A DNA stretch of 64,000 nt from Oligoflexia bacterium (GTDB lineage Bacteria > Bdellovibrionota > Bdellovibrionia > JABDDW01). Position 1 is the stretch's first letter. Each line of letters begins with the position of its first letter. Positions 46,657-57,447 of the stretch are shown here, piece after piece. The notes under the pieces were generated by a model. It searched no databases and was not told where the DNA came from. It saw only the letters and a list, made by a program, of their open reading frames with translations. The position numbers were made by a program, and so were the translations under genes. The stretch covers positions 268,012 to 332,011 of the forward strand of contig JADJXN010000014.1 of NCBI GenBank assembly GCA_016715815.1, written 5' to 3'.

Positions 46657-49600
46657 ATGAGCAATTTGTCATTACAGCTGTTTGGACAGCCTCAGATCAT
46701 CCACAACCAGATCAACATCACCCGCGATCTGCCCATAAAAGCTCGAGCCATTCTCATCTATTTGGCAGTGACCAGTCAGCCGCAAACCCGCTTGTGGCTG
46801 GCCTCTCTGTTGTGGCCGGATGTGGAAGAGAGCCGGGCGCTGAAAAACCTGCGCGATATTTTGCCCTTGCTGCGCCAGCAATTCCCCGAACATTTGCAGA
46901 TCACGCGCCAAACGTTGGCCTTTGATCGCGAACGGCCGTATTCCCTGGATGTGGAGCAGTTTCAGCATCAGTTGCAGTTGGCCACCCTCACCGATGAGCA
47001 GCGGTATGAAACGCTGAATTTGTACCGGGGGAATTTTGGCGGGCTTCTATGTACCGCAGGCGGAACTGTTTGCCGAATGGCAGATGCTGTGGCGGGAGCG
47101 GCTGCATGAACTGGCGCTGACACAAATGGATGGGTTGGTGGAACGGGCGGTGCAGCGGCCGGAGAAGTGGCGTATGGGGCTAGAGCTAACGCAGCGGCTG
47201 CTGGAATTGGAGCCGTGGCGGGAGTCTGCGCACCGGCAGCGGATGTTGTTGTTGGCCTATACGGGGCAGCGGAAACGGCCGTTGCCCAGTATGCGTTATG
47301 CCGCCAGACATTGGCCGCCGAATTTGGTATCGAGCCAACCCGCCAGACCGAAGCATTGTATGCCCAAATTGTGGCCAGGAAGTTGGCCCAGCAGTACAGC
47401 CTGCCGCGCCCGCCGAACTGCGCCGCCAACCACTTGCCGCGCCCACTCACCCCATTCTTTGGCCGGCAGGCGGAGCTAGCGGCCGTTACCAACCACCTGC
47501 ACAGCAACAAATATCCGTTGGTGACCATATTGGGCGAAGGGGGGATTGGCAAAACCCGGCTGGCGATTGCCGCCGCGCACAAAGTGGCCGCCGATTTTGC
47601 CGCTGGGGTCTGGTTTGTTTCCCTGGAACACCTGCCGTATGCTCCCGACGCACAAATGGCCGCGGAGCAGTTGGTGGGGCCATAGAAGATGTGGTGGGAA
47701 CGGCCGTTGCCTACCCGCACAAAGCCACCACCGCCAACCTGTACCAGATGATTGGCGACCGGCACATGCTGCTGGTTCTGGACAACGTGGAGCACCTGTC
47801 TGCGGGGAAAGGGCTGCTGCTCGACCTGTTGACTAACTGCCCCCACCTCTCACTGTTGATTACTTCACGGGAGCGGCTGAATGTGCAGGCGGAGATGGTG
47901 GTGCGCCTGCATGGGCTGCCCGTGCCCGACGAGACACAGCCGATCCAGATGCCCGACCTGATCACCATGGGCAGCTTGCAGCTTTTTACCGAGCGGGCCA
48001 GCCGCATTGCGCCGGAATTTATTCTGGATGAGCACAATCTGGCCGATGTGGTACGGATTTGCCAGTTGGTAGAGGGCTGCCGCTGGCGATTGAAATGGCG
48101 GCGGCGCTGACGGCGTACCAATCCTGCGCGGCCATTCGGGCGGCGCTGACGGCTAATTGCAATGCGCTGACGGCGCTGGGGCAGGAAGGATTTGCCGTCG
48201 CGCCAGCAAAGTTTGCAGGCGGTGTTTGATTATTCCTGGGAGCGGTTGCTGCCGGAGGAGGGGGTGGCGCTGGCGCAATGTTCGCTGTTTCAGGGTGGGT
48301 TCACGGCGGCGGCGGCGACGGCTGTTGCCCATGTACCTCTGGCGCGGCTGCTGGCGCTGACGCAAAAATCGCTGCTGCGGGTGGTGGGGAACGGCCGTTT
48401 CGATATGCACGAACTCGTCCGCCATTTTGCCGCCCGAAAGCTGCCTACCCTGCCCATAGACAGCCACGCGGTGCAAACCGACCATGCCCGCTACTATGCC
48501 CTTTTCATCCAGCAGCGCGCCAACCAGCTGGAGAATGAAACGGCCGTCTTGCGTGAAATTCAGGCTGAGATGGGCAACATTCGCGCCGCCTGGCAGTGGG
48601 CCACCCGGCACAACCAGCCAGAGATTTTGCGCCAGGCGCTCCCCGGCTTAACCAGCTTCTTCCGCCTCACCGGCGCTTTCCGCGAGGCCCACAGCCTGTT
48701 AGGGCAAACCCTGCGCCAACGAAGCCTTGCCGCCCACGACCGAAGCCCGGCTGCTGCTGGGGCGGTGTCGGCCGCTCAATCCTACTTTGTGCAGCGGGTG
48801 GTCAATTTGAATGAAGCGGTGCAGTTGGCGCAAACGGCCATCACCATTGGCGAAGAACTCCACAACGCCCCCTGCAAGTGACCGGCCATATGCGTCTGGC
48901 GGCCATCCGCTTTAGTGAGGGGCAGATTGGCGAAAGCGAAAGCACAGCCAGTTGGGCCTGGCCCTGGCCCGCCAACACAATATTCTGCCGTTGGAGCAGG
49001 CGCAATCGCTGCGCTACTTGGGGCAGATTGCCACCATGCACGGCGATTACGCCGCCGCCCGCACGTATTATCAGGCGTCGTTGACGCTGGCGCAGCAAAT
49101 TGGCAGCCGCCCGCACGAAGGACGCTTGCTGAAGGATTTGGGCATTATTGGTGGCGGCATGGCGCATATGGCCGTGCCCAAGAGTATTTGCAGGCCGGTC
49201 TGGCTAATGTGCGCGCCACTGGCGACCGCCCGACAGAGGCGGATATTTTGAAGAATTTGGGCATTGTGGCCTGGTTTTGGGGGAGTATGAGCAGGCGAAG
49301 CTATTATGAGCAAAGCCTGGCTATTTACCAGGACATTGGCGATCAGGCGGGCGCCAGTGACACGCTGAATAATTTGGGCCTGCTGGCCTGGGGGCAGGGA
49401 CGCTATGAACAATCGGCCGCCTATTACCAGCAGAGTTTGCGTATCAAAGAGCAAATTGGCGACCGGCTGCAAATGGGCATTATGTTGGGTAATCTGGGCA
49501 TTATGTGCCGCACTCAGGGCAGTACGAGCAGGCGCGGCAGTGGCATCTACAAAGTCTGGCGATTCTGGAGGAAGTGGGAGACGAGTTTGGTAAGGGGCGC

Positions 49601-50276
49601 ACGTTGAATAATTTGGGGTTGGTGGCGGCCAATTTGGGGCAGTATGAGCAGGCTCTGGCCTATTACACGCAAAGTCTGGCGATTCGACGGGAGTTGAATG
49701 ATCAGGATGGGCAGGGCAAGACGCTGAGTAATTTGGGCGCGGTGGCGTATATGCAGGGGCAATATGCGCAGGCGGCTGCTTATCATGAGCAGAGCTTGCA
49801 TATTTGCCAGGGCATTGGTGACCGCATTGGCGAGGCGGTGGCGCTGACGGGGTTGGGACTGGCGTTGCTGGGTGAGGGGGAGCTGGCGCGGGCGGAGGAG
49901 GTGTTGGTAACGGCCGTTGCCTTGCGGCGGCAGTTGGATAATGCCAACCTGTTGATGGAGTCGCTGACGACATTGGCGACGCTTTATCTGGCTCAGGGGA
50001 CACCCGGCGGGCGCTGGCAATGTTGGAAGAGGTGCTGACTTATCTGGCTGCAGGGGGCAGCTTTTGCCGGAACCGAGTATGGCTCTCTCAACTACTGGCA
50101 CTGCGACCAGGTTTTGGCTGCCAACGGTGATGACCGGCGCGACGCGATCCTGCATACGGCCGTTACGCAACTGCAAGCCCATGGCCCACATTCAAAGCCC
50201 GGAACTGCAACACGCCTATTGTCACAACATTCCCTGGCATCAGGCATTATTGAACCAGACATATTCAAGGCAGTAG
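46657..50276 (+). CDS. SARP/BTAD-STAND-TPR transcriptional regulator, many frameshifts
   Basis: Following the frame changes gives one regulator of about 1,200 residues: an OmpR-like winged helix (SLQLFGQPQI, RALKNLRDILPLLRQQFP), a BTAD domain (ELTQRLLELEPWRESAHRQR), an NB-ARC/STAND ATPase with Walker A LGEGGIGKTRLA (about 47,540) and Walker B LLVLDNVEHL, ITSRERL, and a long C-terminal TPR array (about 48,560-50,030) with repeats such as TLNNLGLVAANLGQYEQALA. Breaks lie near 47,035, 47,275, 47,680, 48,075, 48,185, 48,880, 49,180, 49,275, 49,525 and 50,010. Such proteins activate target promoters after sensing a signal through TPR. It is divergent from the small gene. Errors or decay may explain the breaks. 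Confidence 0.75.
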
Positions 50277-50753
50277 CGGCTGGATCGCCAGAGGCAGTTA
50301 GTAATAGGCAGTCAGTAACGACCCATACGTGAATTGCATAAAGAGCGGGCTAGCTAAGCGTGCAATTGACTGGGAAAAGAGGGAAGGCGGCCGCTACGGC
50401 CCAGGTTTCAAGTTAACCTGCCAGATTATCGTTAGGGTCAGTCCTTTGGCCCTCGTCCGGAAGTGATTCCCGCCGGCCGGGCAGACATCATACCAATGTA
50501 CGCCGCCGTCCAGCGCCCGTAGCGGTGGGCCACACGCCAGGCTTCATCGGAATCGACAGCCAGGCAAACCAGACGGTACTGGCCATCTTGCTCCGGTCTT
50601 GTGTCTACCGGATCGCGAACATGCTTTGATGATGCGAGGCATTCGACGACAGCGTAGTGCAAGGAAGAAAAACGCTCGCCCAACGCAGCGGGTTAGCGCA
50701 TCTGAGAAGAAATCGTTTCTCGCCACGACATCTCTTTCCACTATAATGGGTTC
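50277..50753. other. Gap without a convincing gene
   Basis: This 477-base stretch holds only short frames. The minus strand has a 60-residue sensible-looking segment (RLVCLAVDSDEAWRVAHRYG) that could be a gene remnant, but no family is recognised. The last part is the promoter region of the LuxR-type regulator. Confidence 0.5.
50742..50747 (+). promoter_or_regulatory. Consensus -10 box TATAAT before the LuxR regulator
   Basis: A perfect TATAAT ends seven bases before the ATG at 50,754, so transcription would begin at or next to the start codon, giving a leaderless message. The -35 region is weak, which suits an activator-dependent promoter. Confidence 0.5.
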
Positions 50754-53410
50754 ATGTCTGGCGATTTACTTCAAACAAAATTGTATGTACCTCGGTTACG
50801 GTCGTCTCTCGTTCCCCGTCCACGCCTCATCGAAGCACTCAACCAGGGGTTGGTTGGCAAGCTGACGCTCATCTCCGCCCCGCCGGGTTTGGCAAAACAA
50901 CGCTGGTCAGCAGTTGGCTGGAGCACCTTACAGACGGGGAACGCAGCCCTAACCCCCACGCAAATTGCCTGGCTGTCGCTCGACGAAAACGACAGCACGC
51001 CGGCTCGATTTCTGTCCTACGTCATCGCCGCCTTGCAGCGTGTTGACCCCCGCATCGGCGCGTCGACCCGGTCCATGCTGCAGGCATCGCCGCTGCCGAT
51101 TCCCAGCTTACTGACGGTGCTGCTCAACGACATTGCGGCGCAGCCCGATCCGCTCATGCTCGTGCTGGACGATTACCACGTCGTTGATGCGCGGCCGGTG
51201 GATGAAGCGCTGGCGTTTCTACTGGACCATGTTCGCCACCGCAACTGCACCTGGTGATCACCACGCGCGAGGATCCCAACCTGCCGCTGGCGCGTTGCGC
51301 GTGCGCGGCCTGCTAACGGAACTGCGGGCGGCCGATTTGCGCTTTACGGCGGCGGAAACGGCCGTTTTTCTGCAGCAGGTCATGGGGCTAGATTTGACAG
51401 AAGCGCAGATTGCGGCGCTGGAAGCGCGCACCGAAGGCTGGATTGCCGGGCTACAAATGGCCGCGCTTTCCATGCGTGGCCAGGAAGATCTGTCCGGTTT
51501 CATCCAATCCTTTACCGGCAGCCACCGCTTTGTACTCGATTACCTGCTGGAAGAGGTGCTGCATCAGCAGCCGGCGCATGTGCAGGCATTCTTGTTGAAG
51601 ACAGCTGTTCTAAACCAGCTAACCGGCTCCCTGTGCGATGCGCTCACTGGTGAAAACAGTGGTCAGAAGCTTTTGGAATCCCTGGAGCGCGCCAATCTGT
51701 TTCTCATGCCGCTGGACAATGAACGGCGTTGGTATCGCTATCATCATCTTTTTGCGGAACTGTTGCGACAGACTTCCTCCTCATCGGACGAGACGCAGGT
51801 GGGAAGATCTCCACATCCGGGCCAGCCAATGGTACGAGGCCAACGGCATGGAACTGGAAGCGTTCCATCACGCGGTTGCGGCCAACGACGTTGCGCGTGC
51901 AGCACACCTGATTGAGGGCGAAGGGCTGCCTCTTTACTTTCGGGGCGAGGCGATTCCGGTGCGGCACTGGCTGGAGTCTCTACCAGAGGCCGAATTTAGG
52001 GCCAGGCCAGCATTGTGGGTGACGTATGCCTCTGTGCTCACCATGACCGGCCGGCTGCATGGTGACATCGAGGAAATCCTGCAAGCGGCAGAAACGGCGC
52101 TGCAATACGCTGCTCCAGATGACAGAACGACCGATCTGTTTGGCCAAATTGCGGCGAACCGGGCGATGTTGGCTGTGCCGAAAAGTCAGGTGGAAACGAT
52201 CATCACGCAGTCGCGCCGTGCCCTGGAGCTGCTGCACCCCGACAACGCCCCGATGCGCACCACCGCGACCTGGACGCTGGGCTATGCCTATCAACTGCAG
52301 GGGAATCGGGGGGCGGCGAGCGAGGCTTATGCCGAAACCATCGCCCACAGCCAGAAATCCGGCAATATCATGACGGAAATAGCGGCCACGACCTGTCTGG
52401 GTCAAATTCAGGAAACAGAAAACCAGCCGCATCAGGCAGCGGAAACCTTCCGGCGCATCCTGCAACTGGTTGGCGACCCGCCGTGGCCGGCGGCGTGCGA
52501 AGCGTGCGTGGGACTGGCCCGCATTTATTATCAATGGAATGATTTAGAGGCCGCCGAACGGTACGGACAGCAAGGGTTGGAATTAGCGCGGCAGTTGGAG
52601 AATGTAGATACGCCCGCTGCCTGTGGCGTGCTGCTGGCTCGTGTGAAGCTGGCGCAAGGCGATACGACGGGTGCGCTGGCCGCTTTAGCAGAAGCTGACA
52701 AGTTTGCGCAGCAGCATCATTTTGGCCATTGGGTCGGGGAGATAACGGCCGTTCGCATCCAAACGTTCTTGCACCAAGGCAATCTAACAGCCGCCGCCCA
52801 ATTGGCCGAGGCGCATGATTTCCCTGTCAGTCAGGCCCGCGTGAAACTGACGCAAGGCGATCCGGCCGCGGCGTTGACGGTACTGGAACCGGTGCGCCGG
52901 CATGCAGAAGCGCAAGATTGGGCAGATGAAAGAGTCCAGGCAATGGTCTTGCAAGCGTTGGCTTATCAGGCCGCAGGCGAAAGCGACAAGGCGGTGCAAT
53001 TGTTGGGTGAAGCGCTGGCGTTGGCCCGGCCGGGCGGCTTGATTCGCCTCTTTGTGGATGAAGGGCCACCTATGGCCCGTCTGCTCTACGAAGCCCTAGC
53101 GCGTGGTGTTGAACCGGGTTATGTTCGCCAACTGCTGGCGGCCTTTCCCGCTGCCGACTCCGAACCCACGCTATCGTCCACACCGCCAGAGGTCGAAGCC
53201 GGCTTCGTTGAACCGCTCAGCGAACGCGAAATTGAAGTACTCCGGTTCATCGCTGAAGGGCTGACCAATCGAGAAGTAGCCAACCGACTTTATCTCTCGC
53301 TGCACACAGTAAAGGTCCACGCCCGCAACATCTATGGCAAACTGGGCGTTAAGAACCGCACCCAGGCAGTGGCTAAGGCCAGGGCATTGGGTATCTTAAC
53401 GCCGACCTGA
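50754..53410 (+). CDS. MalT-like LuxR-family ATP-dependent regulator, frameshifted
   Basis: A regulator of about 885 residues: N-terminal STAND-type ATPase, central helical/TPR-like sensor part and C-terminal LuxR helix-turn-helix (LSEREIEVLRFIAEGL, NREVANRLYLSLHTVKVHA). The N-terminal frame reads LTLISAPPG and then loses sense; one added T near 50,885 restores the P-loop GFGKTTLVSSWLEHL, and the original frame returns before TQIAWLSLDEND. Further breaks lie near 51,250 and 51,800. Walker B is LMLVLDDYHVVD. It resembles MalT and the many Chloroflexota homologues that control nearby genes. Nearby targets may be the small genes downstream. Confidence 0.85.
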
Positions 53411-53601
53411 TCGCCCGCACAATTCTTTTCATTAACGCGAATCATCCTCAAAATGGGCGGGGCAACAGCCCCGCTTTCTTATTCCCCCAATCCAACAGAA
53501 CTAATCCCCTGATACCTCTTTCGATGTATGACAGTAATCCCGTCTGGCTGTTATTGTTTGGTTCATGAAGTTAATCACCTATTCAACCGAAGGAGTTAGT
53601 T

Positions 53602-53730
53602 ATGGAAGTCTTATATGATGTTCTATCTTGGGGTTCTCCCGTCGGCATTTCGTTATTTGTTTTCTTTTCGGCAAGTGGTGCGGGCATTTTTTTGTGGGGG
53701 ATTTCCCATCTCCCCAAAAGCGATAAGTAG
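53602..53730 (+). CDS. Very small membrane protein
   Basis: A 42-residue frame with a good Shine-Dalgarno (AAGGAG, seven bases upstream) and one central membrane helix (VGISLFVFFSASGAGIFLWG) flanked by short polar ends. It is intact amid frameshifted neighbours and sits downstream of the LuxR-type regulator. The function is unknown. Confidence 0.55.
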   Translation: MEVLYDVLSWGSPVGISLFVFFSASGAGIFLWGISHLPKSDK

Positions 53731-53873
53731 GATAAAGAAGAAAAAACATAGTCCCCTACTCAATCGTTTTGGTCGATGACTCTGCCTTACACCAGGATCA
53801 CCGGCGCGATTAGCGTCCGGTTATCCTGATGTTACCGGCTCTACTTAAACCACTCCAATCCCACTGGTATTAG

Positions 53874-54147
53874 ATGATGTCCGACAAACGCACTTTCATA
53901 ACCGATCCTGATGCACCACGGATTTACCAAATCAGGCTCGAAGGCCACCTGGGTCATCAATGGATGGACTGGTTTGATGGCTTGGCCATTACCCTGACAG
54001 AGGATGGTGACACCCCTCTTGACTGGTCCAGTGGTAGATCAGGCCGCCCTTCATGGCCTGATCAAAAAAGTGCGTGATTTGGGACTGCCGCTCATCTCGG
54101 TCATTCAGGTTCCATCGCAGGCAGATGAGCCGGATGCTTCACAATGA
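53874..54147 (+). CDS. Small conserved-looking protein downstream of the LuxR regulator, frameshifted
   Basis: The first frame gives IYQIRLEGHLGHQWMDWFDG and LAITLTEDGDTPL; the next frame continues LTGPVVDQAALHGLIKKVRD and LGLPLISVIQV to a stop at 54,147. Together this is a protein of about 90 residues of a type I recall as common beside MalT-like regulators in Chloroflexota (unnamed, no known function). One base must be removed near 54,020 to join the halves. Confidence 0.6.
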
Positions 54148-54198
54148 GCGGCTTCTCGAAAATCTTTCTCACATGCTTTGTTAAAAGGAGAATCTGAA

Positions 54199-54933
54199 AT
54201 GAAAACCAACGTTCGTGAAATGTCCCCGTCCGCTTACGCTCGTTTTGCGGGTGTTTTATATTTGATCATCACTGTCGCCGCGATTTTTGCGCACTTTGTT
54301 GTGCCCGGGCAATTGATTGTGCCTGGAGATGCGGCGGCAACGGCCGCCAACATTGCGGCCTCCGAATCCCTGTTTCGCATTGGCTTGGTGGGCAGCGAAC
54401 TGCTTATTTTGCTGAGCGAAATTGTGCTCTCCGTAGTGCTGTACGTACTGCTGAAGCCGGTGAACAAGACGCTGTCGCTGGTAGCGGCCGTTTCCCGGCT
54501 GGCCATGACGACAATTCACGGCTTGAACCTGCTCAACTACTACTTCGTGCTGCAGCTGTTGAATGGCGCTGATTATCTGAGCGCCTTTAGCCCGGAACAG
54601 GTGAACGCGCTGGTGACGTTGTTCCTCGATGGGCACAGCATTGGCTTTACAATTGGCGTCGCCTTTTTGGTTCCACACGTCCTGATTCTGGGCTACCTGA
54701 TTTACCAATCTGGGTACTTCCCCAAAGCGCTGGGCATCCTGTTCATTGCTGCTGGGATCGGCTATCTTTTTGACACGATAGGCTTGCTGCTCATCCCCAG
54801 CTACACCACCACCCCTGGCTTGATTGCCCTGGTCATCGCCGCTGCCGAAATCGCCTTCCCCATCTGGTTGTTGGTCAAAGGCGTCAATATGGACCGCTGG
54901 CAAAATCGCACCCCGGCCCTGGAAATTGCGTAG
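54199..54933 (+). CDS. DUF4386-family membrane protein
   Basis: A 244-residue protein with about seven membrane segments and the N-terminal YARFAGVLYLIITVAAIFAH typical of DUF4386. I chose the ATG at 54,199, preceded by AAAGGAGAA; an earlier ATG at 54,178 is less likely. The function of the family is unknown. The frame is intact. It ends before a perfect inverted repeat. Confidence 0.82.
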   Translation: MKTNVREMSPSAYARFAGVLYLIITVAAIFAHFVVPGQLIVPGDAAATAANIAASESLFRIGLVGSELLILLSEIVLSVVLYVLLKPVNKTLSLVAAVSRLAMTTIHGLNLLNYYFVLQLLNGADYLSAFSPEQVNALVTLFLDGHSIGFTIGVAFLVPHVLILGYLIYQSGYFPKALGILFIAAGIGYLFDTIGLLLIPSYTTTPGLIALVIAAAEIAFPIWLLVKGVNMDRWQNRTPALEIA

Positions 54934-54957
54934 GTAAACGTTCAAAAACAGAGCCTC

Positions 54958-54988
54958 GATTGGACCAATCTCCAAGATTGGTCCAATC
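54958..54988. terminator. 14-bp perfect inverted repeat
   Basis: GATTGGACCAATCT (54,958-54,971) pairs fully with AGATTGGTCCAATC (54,975-54,988) around three bases. Each arm is itself nearly palindromic (ATTGGACCAAT). No T-run follows, so it could be a terminator of the DUF4386 gene or a regulator site for the next gene. Confidence 0.6.
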
Positions 54989-55050
54989 TACATTGACCCC
55001 CACTCCAGAAGGATGAAACTATGTTTACAATTACAACAAAGGAAAACCCC

Positions 55051-56196
55051 ATGATTAAACAACTTATCTTGAGCCTCACCTTAATAGTGCTGCTGCTGAC
55101 CGGCTGCACCACCAGCGCCCAGGACGACCGGCAGCCGTTCCCGCCGGATGTCGTTACGGAGATACAAGCGGAAATGGACGATCTGACCGCCGGCGAACTT
55201 CCGCCTGGCATGGTTGTGTGGATCGATGCGCCAGCGTACCGATTCGCAGGGGCCAGTGGGTCCGCAAACCTCACGGACGACACCCCGATGCCGCCAGAGG
55301 GCGCGTTCCGAATTGGTAGTATCACCAAAATGTTCACCGCCGTGGTGATTATGCAGCTGGCGGAAGACGGCGTGTTGACCCTGGACGACCCGCTGGCGCT
55401 GTGGCTGCCGCAGGTCGCCACGCAACTGCCTTATGGCGACCAGATCACGCTGCGCCACCTGCTGACGCACACCTCCGGTCTTTTTAACGTGGTCGAACAC
55501 GAGGCTTACTACGCGGATCTCTTCGCGGAGATGGTCGTTGATGAGGAGGCCGGGACCGTGACGTTGCCCTGCGTCCAGCGAGATCCCCACGACACGCTCG
55601 CCCGCTACGTCTATGGCAAAGATGCCCAGTTTGAGCCGGGGGCACAGTGGCGCTATAGTAACACCAACTACACGCTGCTCGGCATGGTCATTGAAGCGGC
55701 GGCGGAGATGCCGCTGGCCGAGGCGTATCGCACGCGCATCTATGAACCACTGGGTATGGCGTCAACGTTCCTGGATTGCTATGAAGAGCCGGTGATTGAT
55801 GTGGTGCACGGCTATACGGGTTCCGGGGACGCCATGACCGATGTCACGGAACTGCATGAATCCGTCGGGTGGTCGGCGGGCGGTCTGGTTTCTACCGCAT
55901 CGGACCTGATCACCTTTGCCCGCGGGTTGTTCGGTGGGGCGCTGTTTGATGACCCAGAGTCGCTGGTGGCGATGACGACACCCGCCCCGGGCAGTTCCTA
56001 CGGTCTGGGTGTCATGCTCCAGGGAGAGTATATGGGGCATGCAGGTTATATTGCCGGTTTTCGATCGGTGCTCAATTATGCGCCTGAGCTGGATACCGTT
56101 GTCGTGATGGTTTACAACCACGATGGTGCCGATCCCGAACAAGGTCTGGCGGATATGATGAATCCGGTGCTCCCGCTGCTGGTTGCTGCGGAATAA
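55051..56196 (+). CDS. Serine hydrolase lipoprotein (class C beta-lactamase-like)
   Basis: A 381-residue lipoprotein with lipobox LLTGC. The penicillin-binding-like core shows SxxK in RIGSITKMFTAV (serine about 90), YxN in WRYSNTNYTLLG and a HxG in MGHAGYIAG. Such enzymes hydrolyse peptides or esters; beta-lactam resistance need not follow. I chose the ATG at 55,051, which gives the lipoprotein signal and has AAAGGA upstream. It is the first of three related genes in tandem. Confidence 0.88.
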   Translation: MIKQLILSLTLIVLLLTGCTTSAQDDRQPFPPDVVTEIQAEMDDLTAGELPPGMVVWIDAPAYRFAGASGSANLTDDTPMPPEGAFRIGSITKMFTAVVIMQLAEDGVLTLDDPLALWLPQVATQLPYGDQITLRHLLTHTSGLFNVVEHEAYYADLFAEMVVDEEAGTVTLPCVQRDPHDTLARYVYGKDAQFEPGAQWRYSNTNYTLLGMVIEAAAEMPLAEAYRTRIYEPLGMASTFLDCYEEPVIDVVHGYTGSGDAMTDVTELHESVGWSAGGLVSTASDLITFARGLFGGALFDDPESLVAMTTPAPGSSYGLGVMLQGEYMGHAGYIAGFRSVLNYAPELDTVVVMVYNHDGADPEQGLADMMNPVLPLLVAAE

Positions 56197-56220
56197 GCAG
56201 CCGGCAAAAGTAAATGGAAA

Positions 56221-56260
56221 GTGGCGGCTTTGCCGGACAAGTTCTGGCCAAAGCCGCCAC
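56221..56260. terminator. Hairpin after the first serine hydrolase gene
   Basis: GTGGCGGCTTTG (56,221-56,232) pairs perfectly with CAAAGCCGCCAC (56,249-56,260) around a 16-base loop, directly downstream of the stop. No T-run follows. Confidence 0.6.
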
Positions 56261-56329
56261 GCCGGTCCATATTGTGTATCACTCTGCGGGTTTCCGTAGA
56301 ATCAGATGATAGTGAGGAGTAAAATAGGC

Positions 56330-57396
56330 ATGGAAAATCTCAACAAGAGTCGTATCGTTCGAATACTTAGAATAATCATGCCCATCGTAGGGCTAATAAC
56401 CATCATCGTAATCCCACCCTTGACCTGGTACCCCCATTGATAGCACCCTTACCAGATACGGTGCAGGAGCAGGTCGATGATGCAGTTGAGCAGGGGCTGG
56501 ATGGCATCATCGTCTATGTCGATCAGGCAGGCAAGGAACCCGTATTTTATTCGGCAGGCTGGAAGAATAAGTTGACCCAAGAGCCGGCGGATCCACACGC
56601 TTTTTTCAAAATTGGCAGTATCCACAAACTGTATATCGCCACGGCCGTTGCCAAGCTGGTTAGCGAGGGGAGTCTCTCGCTGGAGGGCACCCTCGCCGAC
56701 TACTTACCTGAACTTGTGGGCAGAATTGAATATGCCGACCAGATCACCCTGAGAATGCTGGTGCAGCACCGCAGCGGCATTCCGAACTTCACTGACGATA
56801 GCGAGTTCGACTGGTTCACGCCGCTGACGGACGAGGAAAAGGCGCTGGAACTGGTGTTAGATGACCCCGCCGATTTTGAGCCGGACACGGATTACAGCTA
56901 TTCCAACACCAATTATCTGTTGCTTGGCCGCATTCTTGACCGGGTGTTGGGGTACAGCCATCATCAATATGTCTATAATGAAATACTGGCTCCTCTTGGG
57001 CTAACGAACACGTTCTTTACGCTCGACGAGGTGGAATTCGACGATGTTGTCAGTGGTTACTGGTATGAATATGACGATGATCTGCGGTTTTTGGAGGGGT
57101 CTATGATCGCCACGGCAGAGGATGTGGGAATATTTCTGAGAGCATTGAATGATGGGTCATTGCTGAATGACGACGAACAAGCAATTTACTCCTCAATTTA
57201 CGAATATGATCATGATGGTTGGGTGCCTGGATACCACAGTATGGCGCGCTATCACGAAGATATTGACACAGTTGTTGTTCAGTTTGTGAACACAACCGGC
57301 GGAGAGACCTGGGGGATGGCGAATATCATCGGCGGAAAGGCAACGGCCGTATCAACTATCATCTATAACCGTATTATCCGGATTCTGCGCCGGTAA
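56330..57396 (+). CDS. Membrane-anchored serine hydrolase (class C beta-lactamase-like), frameshifted
   Basis: The start at ATG 56,330 gives a hydrophobic anchor (IMPIVGLITIIVIPPLTWYP). After a missing C in the C5 run near 56,430, the frame continues as LIAPLPDTVQEQVDDAVEQG. The core has SxxK in KIGSIHKLYIATAVAK, YxN in DYSYSNTNYLLLGR and HxG in HDGWVPGYHS. About 355 residues. It is a paralogue of the preceding gene but with a membrane anchor in place of a lipobox. Confidence 0.8.
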
Positions 57397-57447
57397 TCGA
57401 TTTTGCCACGGGCAATGAATCAGCCCACGCTTCGTAAGGAACAAACG

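Noticed and set aside
48560..50030. Repeat array as CRISPR
   Set aside because: Units encode TPR helices and have no constant repeat/variable spacer pattern.
50438..50683. Minus-strand frame in the gap before the LuxR gene
   Set aside because: Only part looks protein-like, no ribosome site and no family; kept as an unexplained gap.
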